NCBI GenBank assembly: GCA_963663735.2
Contig: CAXXHN010000002.1
Location: forward strand, 372,001 to 436,000
DNA: 64,000 nt
Reading direction: 5' to 3'
DNA from: G963663735 sp963663735
GTDB taxonomy: Bacteria > Acidobacteriota > UBA6911 > RPQK01 > JAPXNP01
Of this stretch, positions 17,690 through 26,389 are shown one piece after another; the stretch's first letter is position 1; each line of letters opens with the position of its first letter. Position numbers and translations under genes: made by a program. Under the pieces are notes generated by a model that saw nothing but the letters and a program-made list of their open reading frames with translations, did not search any database and had not been told where the DNA came from.

Positions 17690-17719
17690 TTGCATCCTTC
17701 CGGGCTTTTGCGTTATAAA
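17690..17719 (+). promoter_or_regulatory. Candidate promoter of the DUF1080 lipoprotein gene
   Basis: TTGCAT (17690-17695) and TATAAA (17714-17719) are separated by 18 bp, about 65 nt upstream of the ATG. A short hairpin TTAGGC...GCCTAA lies just upstream at 17664-17682. Confidence 0.35.
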
Positions 17720-17786
17720 TTTTTATTAAAACAGGATTTTTAAGATTTTTTTATTTTTACAGAAGCATATTAAAGGAGAATTTGAA

Positions 17787-18809
17787 ATGTCAATTATACG
17801 CTCAGTATTGGTAATTTTTTGTGTCGTGCTACTGGCGGCCTGCGCAGCTCCGGCTGTAGAAAAAGCTGCCCAGGTATCCCCGGATGATTTTGCCGGCCGC
17901 TGGGACCTGACCGTCAATTCTTCAGCGGGCAGTTATCCCTCCTGGCTGGAATTGACCAGGGAAGGTGAACAGTTCACTGGCCGCTTTGTTGGGCAGGTTG
18001 GACATGCCAGGCCGGTATCTGACATTACTGTGGAGGGAGATACCCTTACTTTCAGCCTTCCCAAACAGTACGAGCAGATGGATACAGATTTGTCATTTAC
18101 CGGGAAACTGGCAGACGGAGTTCTTTCCGGAACAACAAACACCAAGATGCTGGTCCCTGGAGAGCTGGCCGGAATGGCAGAAGCCGATGCCCCTGTCGGA
18201 GATGCTGAATGGACAGGAGTAAGAGCTCCTGAACTGGCCACTCCCGCGACTGTTGAATGGGGAGAACCAGTTAACCTGTTCAACGGGAAAGACCTGTCTG
18301 GATGGCACCTTCTGGATCCCGCCCAGGATGGATTGTGGAAAGTTGTCGACGGAGTTCTTGTGAACGACGTGATTGACCAGGGTGATGTGGGCCAGGGAAC
18401 CGGACTGATCACTGACGCTACTTTTGATAATTTTAAGCTCCACTTAGAATTCATGTATCCAAAGGGCAGCAACAGCGGAATCTACCTGAAGGGACGTTAT
18501 GAAGTCCAGATCCAGGATGATTTCGGAAAAGAGCCAGGCAATCGGTTAATTGCCGGTGTCTATGGCTTTATTACCCCCACAGAAAATGCGGCAAAGGAAG
18601 CCGGTGAATGGCAGACCATGGATATAACCCTGCTCGGCAGGTCCGTGACGATTGTCCTGAATGACAAGACTGTCATCGACAACCAGGAAATCCCCGGAAT
18701 TACCGGTGGAGCTCTGGAATCCAATGAAGGAGAACCAGGCCCGATTTTCATCCAGGGAGATCATGGACCCATTTCTTTCCGCAGTGTTGTTCTCACCCCT
18801 GTTATCTAA
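17787..18809 (+). CDS. Lipoprotein with C-terminal DUF1080 (3-keto-disaccharide hydrolase-like) domain
   Basis: 340 residues. A lipoprotein signal ends in the lipobox LLAAC (Cys near residue 20). Residues ~30-140 form an anti-parallel beta region (RWDLTVNSS, LELTREGEQFTGRF, SDITVEGDTLTFSL). From ~165 the DUF1080 concanavalin-like domain begins with PVNLFNGKDLSGWHLL and continues with LEFMYPKGSNSGIYLKGRYEVQI. The domain is common in envelope proteins acting on sugars. GGAG lies 8 nt upstream of the ATG, and a strong terminator follows. A second DUF1080 protein is at 54945. Catalytic function is not established here. Confidence 0.87.
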   Translation: MSIIRSVLVIFCVVLLAACAAPAVEKAAQVSPDDFAGRWDLTVNSSAGSYPSWLELTREGEQFTGRFVGQVGHARPVSDITVEGDTLTFSLPKQYEQMDTDLSFTGKLADGVLSGTTNTKMLVPGELAGMAEADAPVGDAEWTGVRAPELATPATVEWGEPVNLFNGKDLSGWHLLDPAQDGLWKVVDGVLVNDVIDQGDVGQGTGLITDATFDNFKLHLEFMYPKGSNSGIYLKGRYEVQIQDDFGKEPGNRLIAGVYGFITPTENAAKEAGEWQTMDITLLGRSVTIVLNDKTVIDNQEIPGITGGALESNEGEPGPIFIQGDHGPISFRSVVLTPVI

Positions 18810-18875
18810 TGCGTGAAAGCACTAAACTGGAGAATCCTTCGGGATTATCCGGAGTTTCTTAAGTGCTGAAATTAT

Positions 18876-18913
18876 GGAGCCAGGCCCGGATTCGGGCCCG
18901 GCTCCTTTTTTTT
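18876..18913 (+). terminator. Rho-independent terminator
   Basis: GGAGCC-A-GGCCCG pairs with CGGGCC-C-GGCTCC around a GATT loop, followed by eight T residues (18906-18913). It ends the DUF1080 lipoprotein transcript and faces the convergent PBP gene. Confidence 0.93.
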
Positions 18914-18976
18914 GTGAGCGCCGGGCAGGGTATGATTTACAGACTCAACCTCATTGAAGAAAGCCTTCAGCGAGTA

Positions 18977-20629
18977 TCATTCAGCAAGCTTTTTCAGGAG
19001 CCTCGCCATTACCTCTCTTGTAGCTTTCCGGACCCGGGACGAAGTGGGCTGGTGGGTTATCCTGACGCAGAAGGCTACTTGAGGATTCGGCAGAGGACCG
19101 AATCCGATGTAATTTGTCACATAACCTGTCCCGGAGGTCCGGCCGGTTCCTGTTTTCATGGCAACTTGAAAACCATTTTCTGATAACCCGCGGGCTGTGC
19201 CGTTAGAGGCTACTTCCCGCATGGCATCACGAATAATCTTCAACGATCCTGAATCATTGATAATCCAGGATCCGGGACGCGCGGGGATTTTTGTTGGTGA
19301 CATGCCAAGGATTCCATCTACCGAGGAAAGCAGGGAGGGTTCCGGCATAATTCCGTGGTTGGCAAAAACAGCTGCAAGCAGCGCGCCATGCACTGGAGTG
19401 ATGGTTGTTGATTCCAGTCCTATGGAGAGGTCAGCTAGTTGCCTGTCATTACCGGTTTTACAGGTGATTGTCCCAAAATGAAAGGGTTCCGCGGCGGGGC
19501 GATCGAATCCGAATATCAGCAGTTCGTCCAGAAGGACCTTCCTGCCTGCTGCAACTCCCAGGTCCGCAAAAGCAATATTGCAGCTGTCCGCCAGCGCCCG
19601 AGCCAGGGATCCCAGCCTGCCGCTTCGGTATGAACACCAAAGAGTCTCTCCGCTGTATTTTTTCCCGCCGTTACATACCGTCCCTTCCATGAATTGGTCA
19701 ACATCTATCCCGGCCCTTAATGCCGCGCTGGAGGTGACCAGTTTGGATATGGAAGCCGGCTCATACTGCTGAGTGAAGGGGGATGACTTCTCTGTCCGCA
19801 GGGTTTTGGGATCAGATGCAGCGGCCAGAATTTCACCGGTTGAGGGGTCCAGCAGAACAATGCTTCCCCTGTATCCCTCCAGGGATTCGACTGCCGCCTT
19901 TTGCAGATCCAGGTCGATGGAGATTCTATATCCATGTCCAGCCTGGAGATCGGCCCGCAGAAGGGATTTTTCTATCGCGTCTCCCGGCAGCCGATACGTT
20001 TCTGAACCAGGGACTATGATCATTTTTCCTTCCCTGATGTGTCCCAGGGGAAGGCCTCGCCGGTCGAAAACCGTCAAGGCATTGTTGGAGTCGGCCGTCT
20101 CAAACAGTTTCAGCTGCTGGTCGATTCTTCTTCCAAGCCAGGATTCCCTGTCTTCCTCATGAAGCCCCTCCCAGATTTCACGGGAGGCCTCCAGTGAGCC
20201 GTTTTCCAGAGCAACCGCGCTCCTGAAAAGGCCGGACGGGGAACCGTCCCATAAGGCGGAGAGGCGCAGGCAGGTATCCAGGTCAGAGACCGATAGAGCC
20301 TTGTACATGAGCAGGGGAAGGGGCAGTTCCCTGTTTATGTAGGTAGAGATTGAAGATGAAATGTAGTCAGCATTGGAAGCTCCATGACCTGCTTTCCCGT
20401 CCAGGGCCCGAAGGACAGCAATGTTGCCTTCGGCTTCCGTCCTGAAAAAGAGACTGAAAAACAGGGAGAGACTACAGTCAGAAGTCTCATCAGGGTAGGA
20501 TTCGAGGATTTGCCCGGGAAACGATTTCAGGAATAGTGAGGATTTGAAGAACTGCTCCGCGGTAAGAAAGGAAAGGAGTGCCAGCGCAATAGCCAGGAGC
20601 GATATCGGCCTGAAGGACTTGTTATTCAT
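18977..20629 (-). CDS. Penicillin-binding transpeptidase (class B type)
   Basis: 550 residues. A single N-terminal membrane anchor (ISLLAIALALLSFLTA) places it in the inner membrane facing the periplasm. The transpeptidase motifs are intact: SISK in YEPASISKLV (~290, Ser nucleophile), SCN in LADSCNIAF (~348) and KTGTG (~490). It therefore cross-links peptidoglycan by D,D-transpeptidation. No glycosyltransferase domain is present. The N-terminal portion between anchor and catalytic domain is unlike the standard FtsI dimerisation domain, and no divisome genes are adjacent, so a specialised PBP is likely. Confidence 0.88.
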   Translation of the reverse strand: MNNKSFRPISLLAIALALLSFLTAEQFFKSSLFLKSFPGQILESYPDETSDCSLSLFFSLFFRTEAEGNIAVLRALDGKAGHGASNADYISSSISTYINRELPLPLLMYKALSVSDLDTCLRLSALWDGSPSGLFRSAVALENGSLEASREIWEGLHEEDRESWLGRRIDQQLKLFETADSNNALTVFDRRGLPLGHIREGKMIIVPGSETYRLPGDAIEKSLLRADLQAGHGYRISIDLDLQKAAVESLEGYRGSIVLLDPSTGEILAAASDPKTLRTEKSSPFTQQYEPASISKLVTSSAALRAGIDVDQFMEGTVCNGGKKYSGETLWCSYRSGRLGSLARALADSCNIAFADLGVAAGRKVLLDELLIFGFDRPAAEPFHFGTITCKTGNDRQLADLSIGLESTTITPVHGALLAAVFANHGIMPEPSLLSSVDGILGMSPTKIPARPGSWIINDSGSLKIIRDAMREVASNGTARGLSENGFQVAMKTGTGRTSGTGYVTNYIGFGPLPNPQVAFCVRITHQPTSSRVRKATREVMARLLKKLAE

Positions 20630-20986
20630 CTATCTGTTCAGTTTCAGTATCTAAAAAGAGAGAATCCTAATGCCATTCCCTCTGAGGTTTCTAAATTGGA
20701 AATAATCCTGAACCTTCCAGGTTCTTGGCACCTATTCTATCCCAGTACTGTGTAAAGCAGATGAATGTAATGAAGTAGTACGGGGTAAAATTCCGAAGGT
20801 TTTCGCAGGCCAGGTCAGGTCCGGAATTTTTGTCTCGCCTGTAATTTTTGATTACAAATTGTTTGCCGCATTGATAGTCAGAGATAAAAGTGGCTCATTA
20901 ACTCTGACTGTGCTAAATTTCTTACACCTTAGGTAATATTTCAAAAACAGGGAAGATTTCATTATTGTCGGGAAAACTGAAAAGAT
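20630..20986. other. Divergent intergenic region, PBP/ywbE
   Basis: No gene is seen. An inverted repeat AGTCAGAG (20876-20883) and CTCTGACT (20902-20909) with an 18-nt loop lies ~80 nt upstream of ywbE and could form an RNA hairpin or operator. Confidence 0.4.
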
Positions 20987-21178
20987 ATGGATGGTACAAA
21001 ACGGGCGGATATCAAACTGGGAGCGGCGGTTTGCATTGTATTAAAGAAAGATCAGCGGACCGGAAAACTGACTGAAGGAATTGTTAAAGAAATCCTGACA
21101 AATTCCCCAACCCATCCCCATGGCATTAAGGTACGCCTGGAAAGCGGGGAAGTCGGGCGCTGCAAACGTTTTCCTTGA
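20987..21178 (+). CDS. ywbE: YwbE family small protein
   Basis: 63 residues, the usual length of YwbE (DUF2196). It carries the family core KKDQRTGKLTEGIVKEIL and SPTHPHGIKVRL with GEVGR after it, a close match to Bacillus YwbE. The function is unknown; the protein is short, basic and probably cytoplasmic, with an SH3-like beta fold suspected. No strong Shine-Dalgarno sequence is visible before the ATG. Confidence 0.9.
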   Translation: MDGTKRADIKLGAAVCIVLKKDQRTGKLTEGIVKEILTNSPTHPHGIKVRLESGEVGRCKRFP

Positions 21179-21382
21179 TCCGGTAAGCAATGGGGTTCAA
21201 AAAAAACGGGTTATCAGGTTCAATCCTATCCGTTATAAAAGGCGGAAATCATCCTTTTCAGGCACGCATTTTTCTATCCATAAAACTATGATTGAACTGC
21301 GGTTGTCTGATATGTGATTGTCAGGTTGAAACCGACCTGATTCACAATCTGGCCGGTTCCTGCCTTTTTTAAAAAAACACAA

Positions 21383-22738
21383 CTAAACCTGTTCCGGCAA
21401 CACAAAAGGCTTGCGGTAATCCCGGGTCAGGTATCCATTGGCTTCATCGTCATTAACGAACCTTTCAGTTTTCCCATCAAACTCGAGCGTCCGGCCTGTG
21501 TGGTAGGCAATATTCCCAAGTAACCCGATTGAGGAAGACAAAAATCCTTCATTAATGTCGGCATTCAGATCCTGCCATTTTCCGGTACGGACGCAATCAA
21601 TGAAATTCTGCATATGGGGAACGTCCAATCCCTTAAATTCCTGGATAGCTGTTTTGTCTACTGTCGGATCATTACGGTCAACCGTGAAACTTGGCCCTTC
21701 CTCGTTATCCTGGCCAAGAAAGATTTTGTAACCGGTGTGTTTAAGGTGCATCCATCCTTTGGAACCATAAAGAAAAGCGCCTGAATTTTCTCCGGCCTCA
21801 GTGTTGTTATATATGCTGCGCACATCAATCTGGATCGTTCTTCCGTCACTGTATTTATAGGATCCCAGCTGGATATTGGGGATCTCCTGGTCCGAATCCC
21901 AGACATAAAAGTCACCCATGCACTGAATCTTTTTGGGATGTTCATTGATTTGCATCGCCAGGCGGATAAGGTCAACCCAATGGGTGGCGTTGTTGCAGAA
22001 TTCAGTTGTGCTTGTATCCCAGAACCAGTGCCAGTTGTACTGAAAGCGGTTTTCATTAAAGGGACGGTAAGGACATGGGCCGAGGAACATATCCCAGTCA
22101 ACGCCTTCCGGGACAGGGCTGTCCGCGACCCGTCCGATGTTGGGACGGAATCCAAACACAATAGCCCGGCCCATGTAGATATCGCCGATTGCCCCTTCCC
22201 GTATTAATTTTACTGCCTTATGGACAACCATGTTGCTTCGGGATTGAGTTCCGACCTGGACAACACGGTTATATTTACGGGCAGCCTCAATCATCTTCCG
22301 ACCCTCGTGGAGGGTAAAGGAGAGGGGTTTTTCACAGTACACGTGTTTCCCTGCCTGGCAGGCCCAGATTGTCTGCAGGGCATGCCAGTGATCAGGTGTG
22401 ACAATAGAAACGGCATCAATGTCCTTGTCCTCAAGAATTTTCCGGAAATCAGTATAGGTTGTCGGCGTATTTCCTCCGCCTGTTTCAATTTCCTTCATTC
22501 CTTTGGGGAAAAGCCTCTGATCAATGTCACAGATGGCGGTGACCTTGACATTCTCCAGGGCAGTAAAGCCCCGCATGTGACCGATTCCGCGGTTATGGAA
22601 TCCAGCGATGGCTATATTCACCCTCTCGTTGGCTCCCATGATATTGCCATAACTTTTGGCATTAAAGACTCCACTGGCTAAAGCTGTCATTGCCCCTGCC
22701 GTTGATGCTTTGATAAAATTTCTTCTGGAATTTTTCAT
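21383..22738 (-). CDS. Gfo/Idh/MocA-family oxidoreductase, Tat-exported
   Basis: 451 residues. The N-terminus has a twin-arginine signal (SRRNFIK, then an alanine-rich hydrophobic run), so export of a folded, cofactor-loaded enzyme is expected. The Rossmann NAD(P) site contains VNIAIAGFHNRGIG; the family EKPLSFTLHEGRKM follows at ~140, and FCNNATHWVDLIR supplies the conserved His/Asp region. The family oxidises or isomerises sugars, polyols and inositols using NAD(P). It is 80 nt downstream of another Tat-signal protein gene in the same direction and probably belongs to that operon. Confidence 0.92.
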   Translation of the reverse strand: MKNSRRNFIKASTAGAMTALASGVFNAKSYGNIMGANERVNIAIAGFHNRGIGHMRGFTALENVKVTAICDIDQRLFPKGMKEIETGGGNTPTTYTDFRKILEDKDIDAVSIVTPDHWHALQTIWACQAGKHVYCEKPLSFTLHEGRKMIEAARKYNRVVQVGTQSRSNMVVHKAVKLIREGAIGDIYMGRAIVFGFRPNIGRVADSPVPEGVDWDMFLGPCPYRPFNENRFQYNWHWFWDTSTTEFCNNATHWVDLIRLAMQINEHPKKIQCMGDFYVWDSDQEIPNIQLGSYKYSDGRTIQIDVRSIYNNTEAGENSGAFLYGSKGWMHLKHTGYKIFLGQDNEEGPSFTVDRNDPTVDKTAIQEFKGLDVPHMQNFIDCVRTGKWQDLNADINEGFLSSSIGLLGNIAYHTGRTLEFDGKTERFVNDDEANGYLTRDYRKPFVLPEQV

Positions 22739-22818
22739 AATTTTTAGTACCTGCTAATTTGAAATTGTTATTTTCATACCAATCAATAATCTCATTGTTT
22801 GGCAATTACCGAAAGAGG

Positions 22819-24234
22819 TCAGGAGTGATTTTTAAACATATCCATATAATGCTTTGAATCGGTAAACACACCCCCGCTTTTCTTGTAAAAATCCTCATCT
22901 AAATGAAAAAGCCCATCACTGTTTTTCCGCCACGAGGAATCGGGGAACGGGTGGTATTTCTCCATTTGTTTCCAATTGGTGTAATTCTGAAACCCGTTGG
23001 TTTCCAGCAGTCCGTTTTCCAGCCCCGGGAACGGGTCAAGGCGGGCGGCCACATTTTTATTCCAGTCGACCAGGATCGGGTTAACGGTCAGGTCAGCGCA
23101 AAAGCAGGGTACCTGGTTTTGTTTCGCGACTTTGGCAATCTTCAAGGTCATGCTTAGCGTCTTGGCGATGGCTTTTAGTGCAATAGCCCGGTATCCCATC
23201 TCTATTCTTTCCCGAGCCTCCTGGACCGTGTGGGCACTTTCATCGGCTGCCAGGCGTACTGGAATATCGCTGACATCCATTTTAATGAACTCAGGGAATG
23301 GTTCCTCAATAATGGCTACCTGTTCCAGCGCGCCGATTTTTCCAAGGTGGTCAATCAGTTTCAGCAGGGTTTCCTTTTCCTGGTAACGACCATTAGCGTC
23401 AAGGTAATAGAATAATTTTCCATTCCGGGTATGGGTTGTCCGGAAATGGCCGATTGCCTTATGGATAACCGTCAAGCGGTCGATATCCTTTTGCAGCATT
23501 TCATCTTGTTTTCCCGGCTGCCCTATTTTGATCTTCAGGAAAAAATGACCGTCAGCGGCAGCCTGTTCTATCTCTGGGACGGGAACGTTATATGCCATCA
23601 GGGGAATGCTGGCAAGCGAGTCATGATGACAGGGAAGAGCAGGACGATATTCAACAGGGATAAGGTCATCAAAATTATTTATCCCGTTTTCGGCAGCGTA
23701 CAACAGCCAGGCCGCGTTATCCACTGCTACCAATGAATTCAAGGCAAAGGTCTTACGCAGATTAGGATTTCCGGTTATTTTCTGTCCATAAGCATAAACA
23801 TCATCAAAAATGGACTCCAGCAAATCTATGGGATTTTTAAATTGAATACCTTTCAGCTGCTGCATGGCGTATTCGGCCATTGCGTACATCAAAGAATTTC
23901 CCCCGCTTTCAGAATGGGAGGAAAACACTGAAGCGTCGGACCAGAGTACGCTTTGGGTAGATAATCCCACTTTCCCTGTGCCTGAAGCAGACTGCAAATA
24001 CATTATTGCCTGCCACAGCTCAGTAATATATCCTCCCGCAAAGCCGAAAGGATGGATTAATGGTTCACGCTCAAAATCGGCATTGACCTCCTGGATGGTA
24101 ATTTTTTTCGGTTTTTCGCCATTTGAAGGATGCGATTGGGGTAAAACACCCGAAAATCCCGCAGTTCCAGCCAGCGCTGACGATTTTATGAACTCTCTTC
24201 TTGAGAGGGTACTGTTAGGTTCTATAAACTTCAT
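22819..24234 (-). CDS. Enolase-superfamily (mandelate racemase/muconate lactonizing) protein, Tat-exported
   Basis: 471 residues. A twin-arginine signal (SRREFIKSS) begins the protein. The enolase-superfamily residues are visible in order: KIKIG (base lysines), YYLDANGRY (metal Asp), IIEEPFPE (metal Glu) and LAADES (metal Asp/Glu). These enzymes abstract an alpha proton from a carboxylate, for example in sugar-acid dehydration or epimerisation. Export of such an enzyme is unusual. It is divergent from the permease/polyol-dehydrogenase operon and upstream of the Gfo/Idh gene, suggesting one pathway for a sugar acid or polyol. The substrate is unknown. Confidence 0.85.
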   Translation of the reverse strand: MKFIEPNSTLSRREFIKSSALAGTAGFSGVLPQSHPSNGEKPKKITIQEVNADFEREPLIHPFGFAGGYITELWQAIMYLQSASGTGKVGLSTQSVLWSDASVFSSHSESGGNSLMYAMAEYAMQQLKGIQFKNPIDLLESIFDDVYAYGQKITGNPNLRKTFALNSLVAVDNAAWLLYAAENGINNFDDLIPVEYRPALPCHHDSLASIPLMAYNVPVPEIEQAAADGHFFLKIKIGQPGKQDEMLQKDIDRLTVIHKAIGHFRTTHTRNGKLFYYLDANGRYQEKETLLKLIDHLGKIGALEQVAIIEEPFPEFIKMDVSDIPVRLAADESAHTVQEARERIEMGYRAIALKAIAKTLSMTLKIAKVAKQNQVPCFCADLTVNPILVDWNKNVAARLDPFPGLENGLLETNGFQNYTNWKQMEKYHPFPDSSWRKNSDGLFHLDEDFYKKSGGVFTDSKHYMDMFKNHS

Positions 24235-24649
24235 GATTTAAAGATATTGACATAAAACTGAAGCTGGTTCAGCCATTCATTTTTTTTTTATTCTACTACC
24301 TTATTATTGAGATGGACAGGGGATTGAATTCATTTAAGCCACACTGTTTTTGCAGAAACAAAAGAATCTCCGAGTTTGTAAAATAAAATATCCGGAACCT
24401 TTGGGGCATCGGTATTGGCCTGCCTGATAATAATTTCCTGAAAATGTTTTGAGGCAGGGTGTTTTTGTTTCAGCCTTCGCCGAATCCAGGGTGGCCCCAG
24501 GTGTGAAACGACTGCACTCCGACGCATCTCGGGAATAAACACTGGACAGGGTTGCTTAAACAGGTTAACTTGTTTGCGGTTCATTTGGACGCCAGTTTAA
24601 GCCCCGGTTTTGATGTCGGAACGGAAGAAAAGAAAGGCAAGGAATAAAT
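24235..24649. other. Divergent regulatory region, enolase-family/NCS1 permease
   Basis: I see no convincing gene. A short minus-strand ORF (24330-24584) has no recognisable features. An 18-bp near-palindrome centred on GTTAAC lies at 24558-24575 and is a candidate operator controlling one or both divergent units. Confidence 0.45.
24558..24575. promoter_or_regulatory. Near-palindromic candidate operator
   Basis: AAACAGGTTAACTTGTTT is palindromic except for one base pair. It is ~75 nt upstream of the permease start. Repressors of the LacI, GntR or DeoR families bind sites of this size and symmetry, but no such regulator gene is adjacent. Confidence 0.4.
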
Positions 24650-26389
24650 TTGAAGCCAAAAACAGATTTCCAGTTTTTGGAAAGTCTCAGTGAAGAGCAA
24701 CTGCCGATAGCAAAGCATAAATTGCATGGATGGACTCACTTCCTGGGTTTATATGCCGCTGAGCATGTGGCAGCAACCGAGTTTGTGATTGGCGCGACGT
24801 TTGTCGCGCTGGGCGCGAAAACGATTGACATTCTTCTGGGGCTGTTGATCGGCAACATCCTGGCGATTTTAAGCTGGACATTTATTACGGCTCCAATCGC
24901 GGTGGAAACAAGGCTGAGCCTGTATACCTATCTGCATAAGATAGCTGGCGATTCAATGACCAAGCTTTACAACTGGGCAAATGTAGTTATTTTTACGGTA
25001 ATATCCGCTGCCATGATAACGGTATCGTCAACAGCTGTCAGGTTCCTGTTCAAGATACCCGCGCAGCTGAAATGGTATCCATCAAATCCCTGGTTTGTGC
25101 TGGTGGTAATGGCTGTGGGTATTATTGTGGTTTTTGTCGCGATGTACGGATTTAACGCGGTCACAGATTTTTCAAGCATCTGCGCGCCATGGCTGTTTGT
25201 GATGTTCACATCCGGTGCTCTGGTGCTGCTGCCTGCCCTTGCCAAGTCGGTGCTGGGCCGGACCATGCTTTCCGGTTGGGGTGATTTCATGGAGATCGGT
25301 AACCAGTCGATATGGACCGGATTGAACAGCAATGGGGATCCAGGTATAGGAATGCTGGAGGTTGCCGGATTTGCATGGGCGGCCAACACGATCACCCATG
25401 TCGGACTGATAGATATGGCGCTGCTACGATATGCCAAAAAGAAAGCTTATGGGTTATGCACCAGTTCTGGTATGCTTTTCGGTCACTATGTGGCCTGGAT
25501 TTGCGCGGGTATCATGGGCGCTGGAACCGCAGTACTGCTGAAAACCTCAATTGTGGACCTTGATCCCGGAGATGTGGCCATCCATGCCCTGGGTTTCTCG
25601 GGTTTTGTTATAGTAATTGTCGCTGGTTGGACGACTGCGAATGCGAATCTTTATCGCGCGGGGCTGGCAGCCCAGGCGATATTTTTTAATCATTCGCGAA
25701 AACAGACGACTCTGGCTGTGGGCGTGATCACGGTGATTGTGGCCTGCTTTCCGTTTGTCTTTACGAAGATGCTCCCCATGCTCACCTATGCCGGCCTATT
25801 AGTGGTACCGGTCGGCGCGATTGTTTTTACCGAACACGTGATTTTTCCACGCATTGGGTTTGCCCGCTACTGGGTGACTTACCGTAAACTGACCCACAGC
25901 ACCCCGGCAGTGGCTTCCTGGGGCGCGGGCCTTGTCCTCGGATTTGGCCTGAACCTGTTGAATGTGATGTCGTTCTATTACCTGTTCATTCCCACCTGGT
26001 TTTTCACGGTGGTCCTCTACACGATTCTCGCAAGGAAATATGGAGCTGCCGAAAAATACCCGGAAGGGGAAGCCAGGGAGAAAGCCCGAAATCAGGAAAT
26101 TGAAGAATATCAGGCCCATCAGGCTGAAACCGCGCCGAAACCGCTTAAGGATAATTCCGCATTGACGAAAATACTGCAGCTGTTTTCCAGTTCCAGCCTG
26201 ATCATCACGCTGGTACTGGCTTGTTTGACCATGTTCCGAAGCCCGGATATGGTTCTCTACGAGGCGAATCGGGAAATTTTTTATCGGTACGGATTTATCT
26301 GCACCATGGTTTATTTCATCTGCGCTTACTGGGCACTGCATCGAAAAAAAAGCTTTAATCCAATCAGTCGAAAAACCGGGAATTCATAA
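24650..26389 (+). CDS. NCS1-family (purine/cytosine permease-like) transporter
   Basis: 579 residues with about 12 hydrophobic segments. The N-terminal HGWTHFLGLYAAEHVAATEF and the following helices resemble the nucleobase:cation symporter-1 fold. The start is TTG with AAGGA 6 nt upstream; no nearer ATG fits. Its stop overlaps the ATG of the polyol dehydrogenase (TAATG at 26387-26391), implying translational coupling. NCS1 members usually carry nucleobases, hydantoins or vitamins; the genetic link to a mannitol-type dehydrogenase suggests a polyol or sugar-acid substrate here (inference). A hydrophilic loop near residues 460-500 precedes the last two helices. Confidence 0.85.
   Translation: MKPKTDFQFLESLSEEQLPIAKHKLHGWTHFLGLYAAEHVAATEFVIGATFVALGAKTIDILLGLLIGNILAILSWTFITAPIAVETRLSLYTYLHKIAGDSMTKLYNWANVVIFTVISAAMITVSSTAVRFLFKIPAQLKWYPSNPWFVLVVMAVGIIVVFVAMYGFNAVTDFSSICAPWLFVMFTSGALVLLPALAKSVLGRTMLSGWGDFMEIGNQSIWTGLNSNGDPGIGMLEVAGFAWAANTITHVGLIDMALLRYAKKKAYGLCTSSGMLFGHYVAWICAGIMGAGTAVLLKTSIVDLDPGDVAIHALGFSGFVIVIVAGWTTANANLYRAGLAAQAIFFNHSRKQTTLAVGVITVIVACFPFVFTKMLPMLTYAGLLVVPVGAIVFTEHVIFPRIGFARYWVTYRKLTHSTPAVASWGAGLVLGFGLNLLNVMSFYYLFIPTWFFTVVLYTILARKYGAAEKYPEGEAREKARNQEIEEYQAHQAETAPKPLKDNSALTKILQLFSSSSLIITLVLACLTMFRSPDMVLYEANREIFYRYGFICTMVYFICAYWALHRKKSFNPISRKTGNS

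Noticed and set aside
24330..24584. 84-residue minus-strand ORF in the divergent regulatory region
   Set aside because: No domain, no Shine-Dalgarno sequence, and it covers the likely control region.
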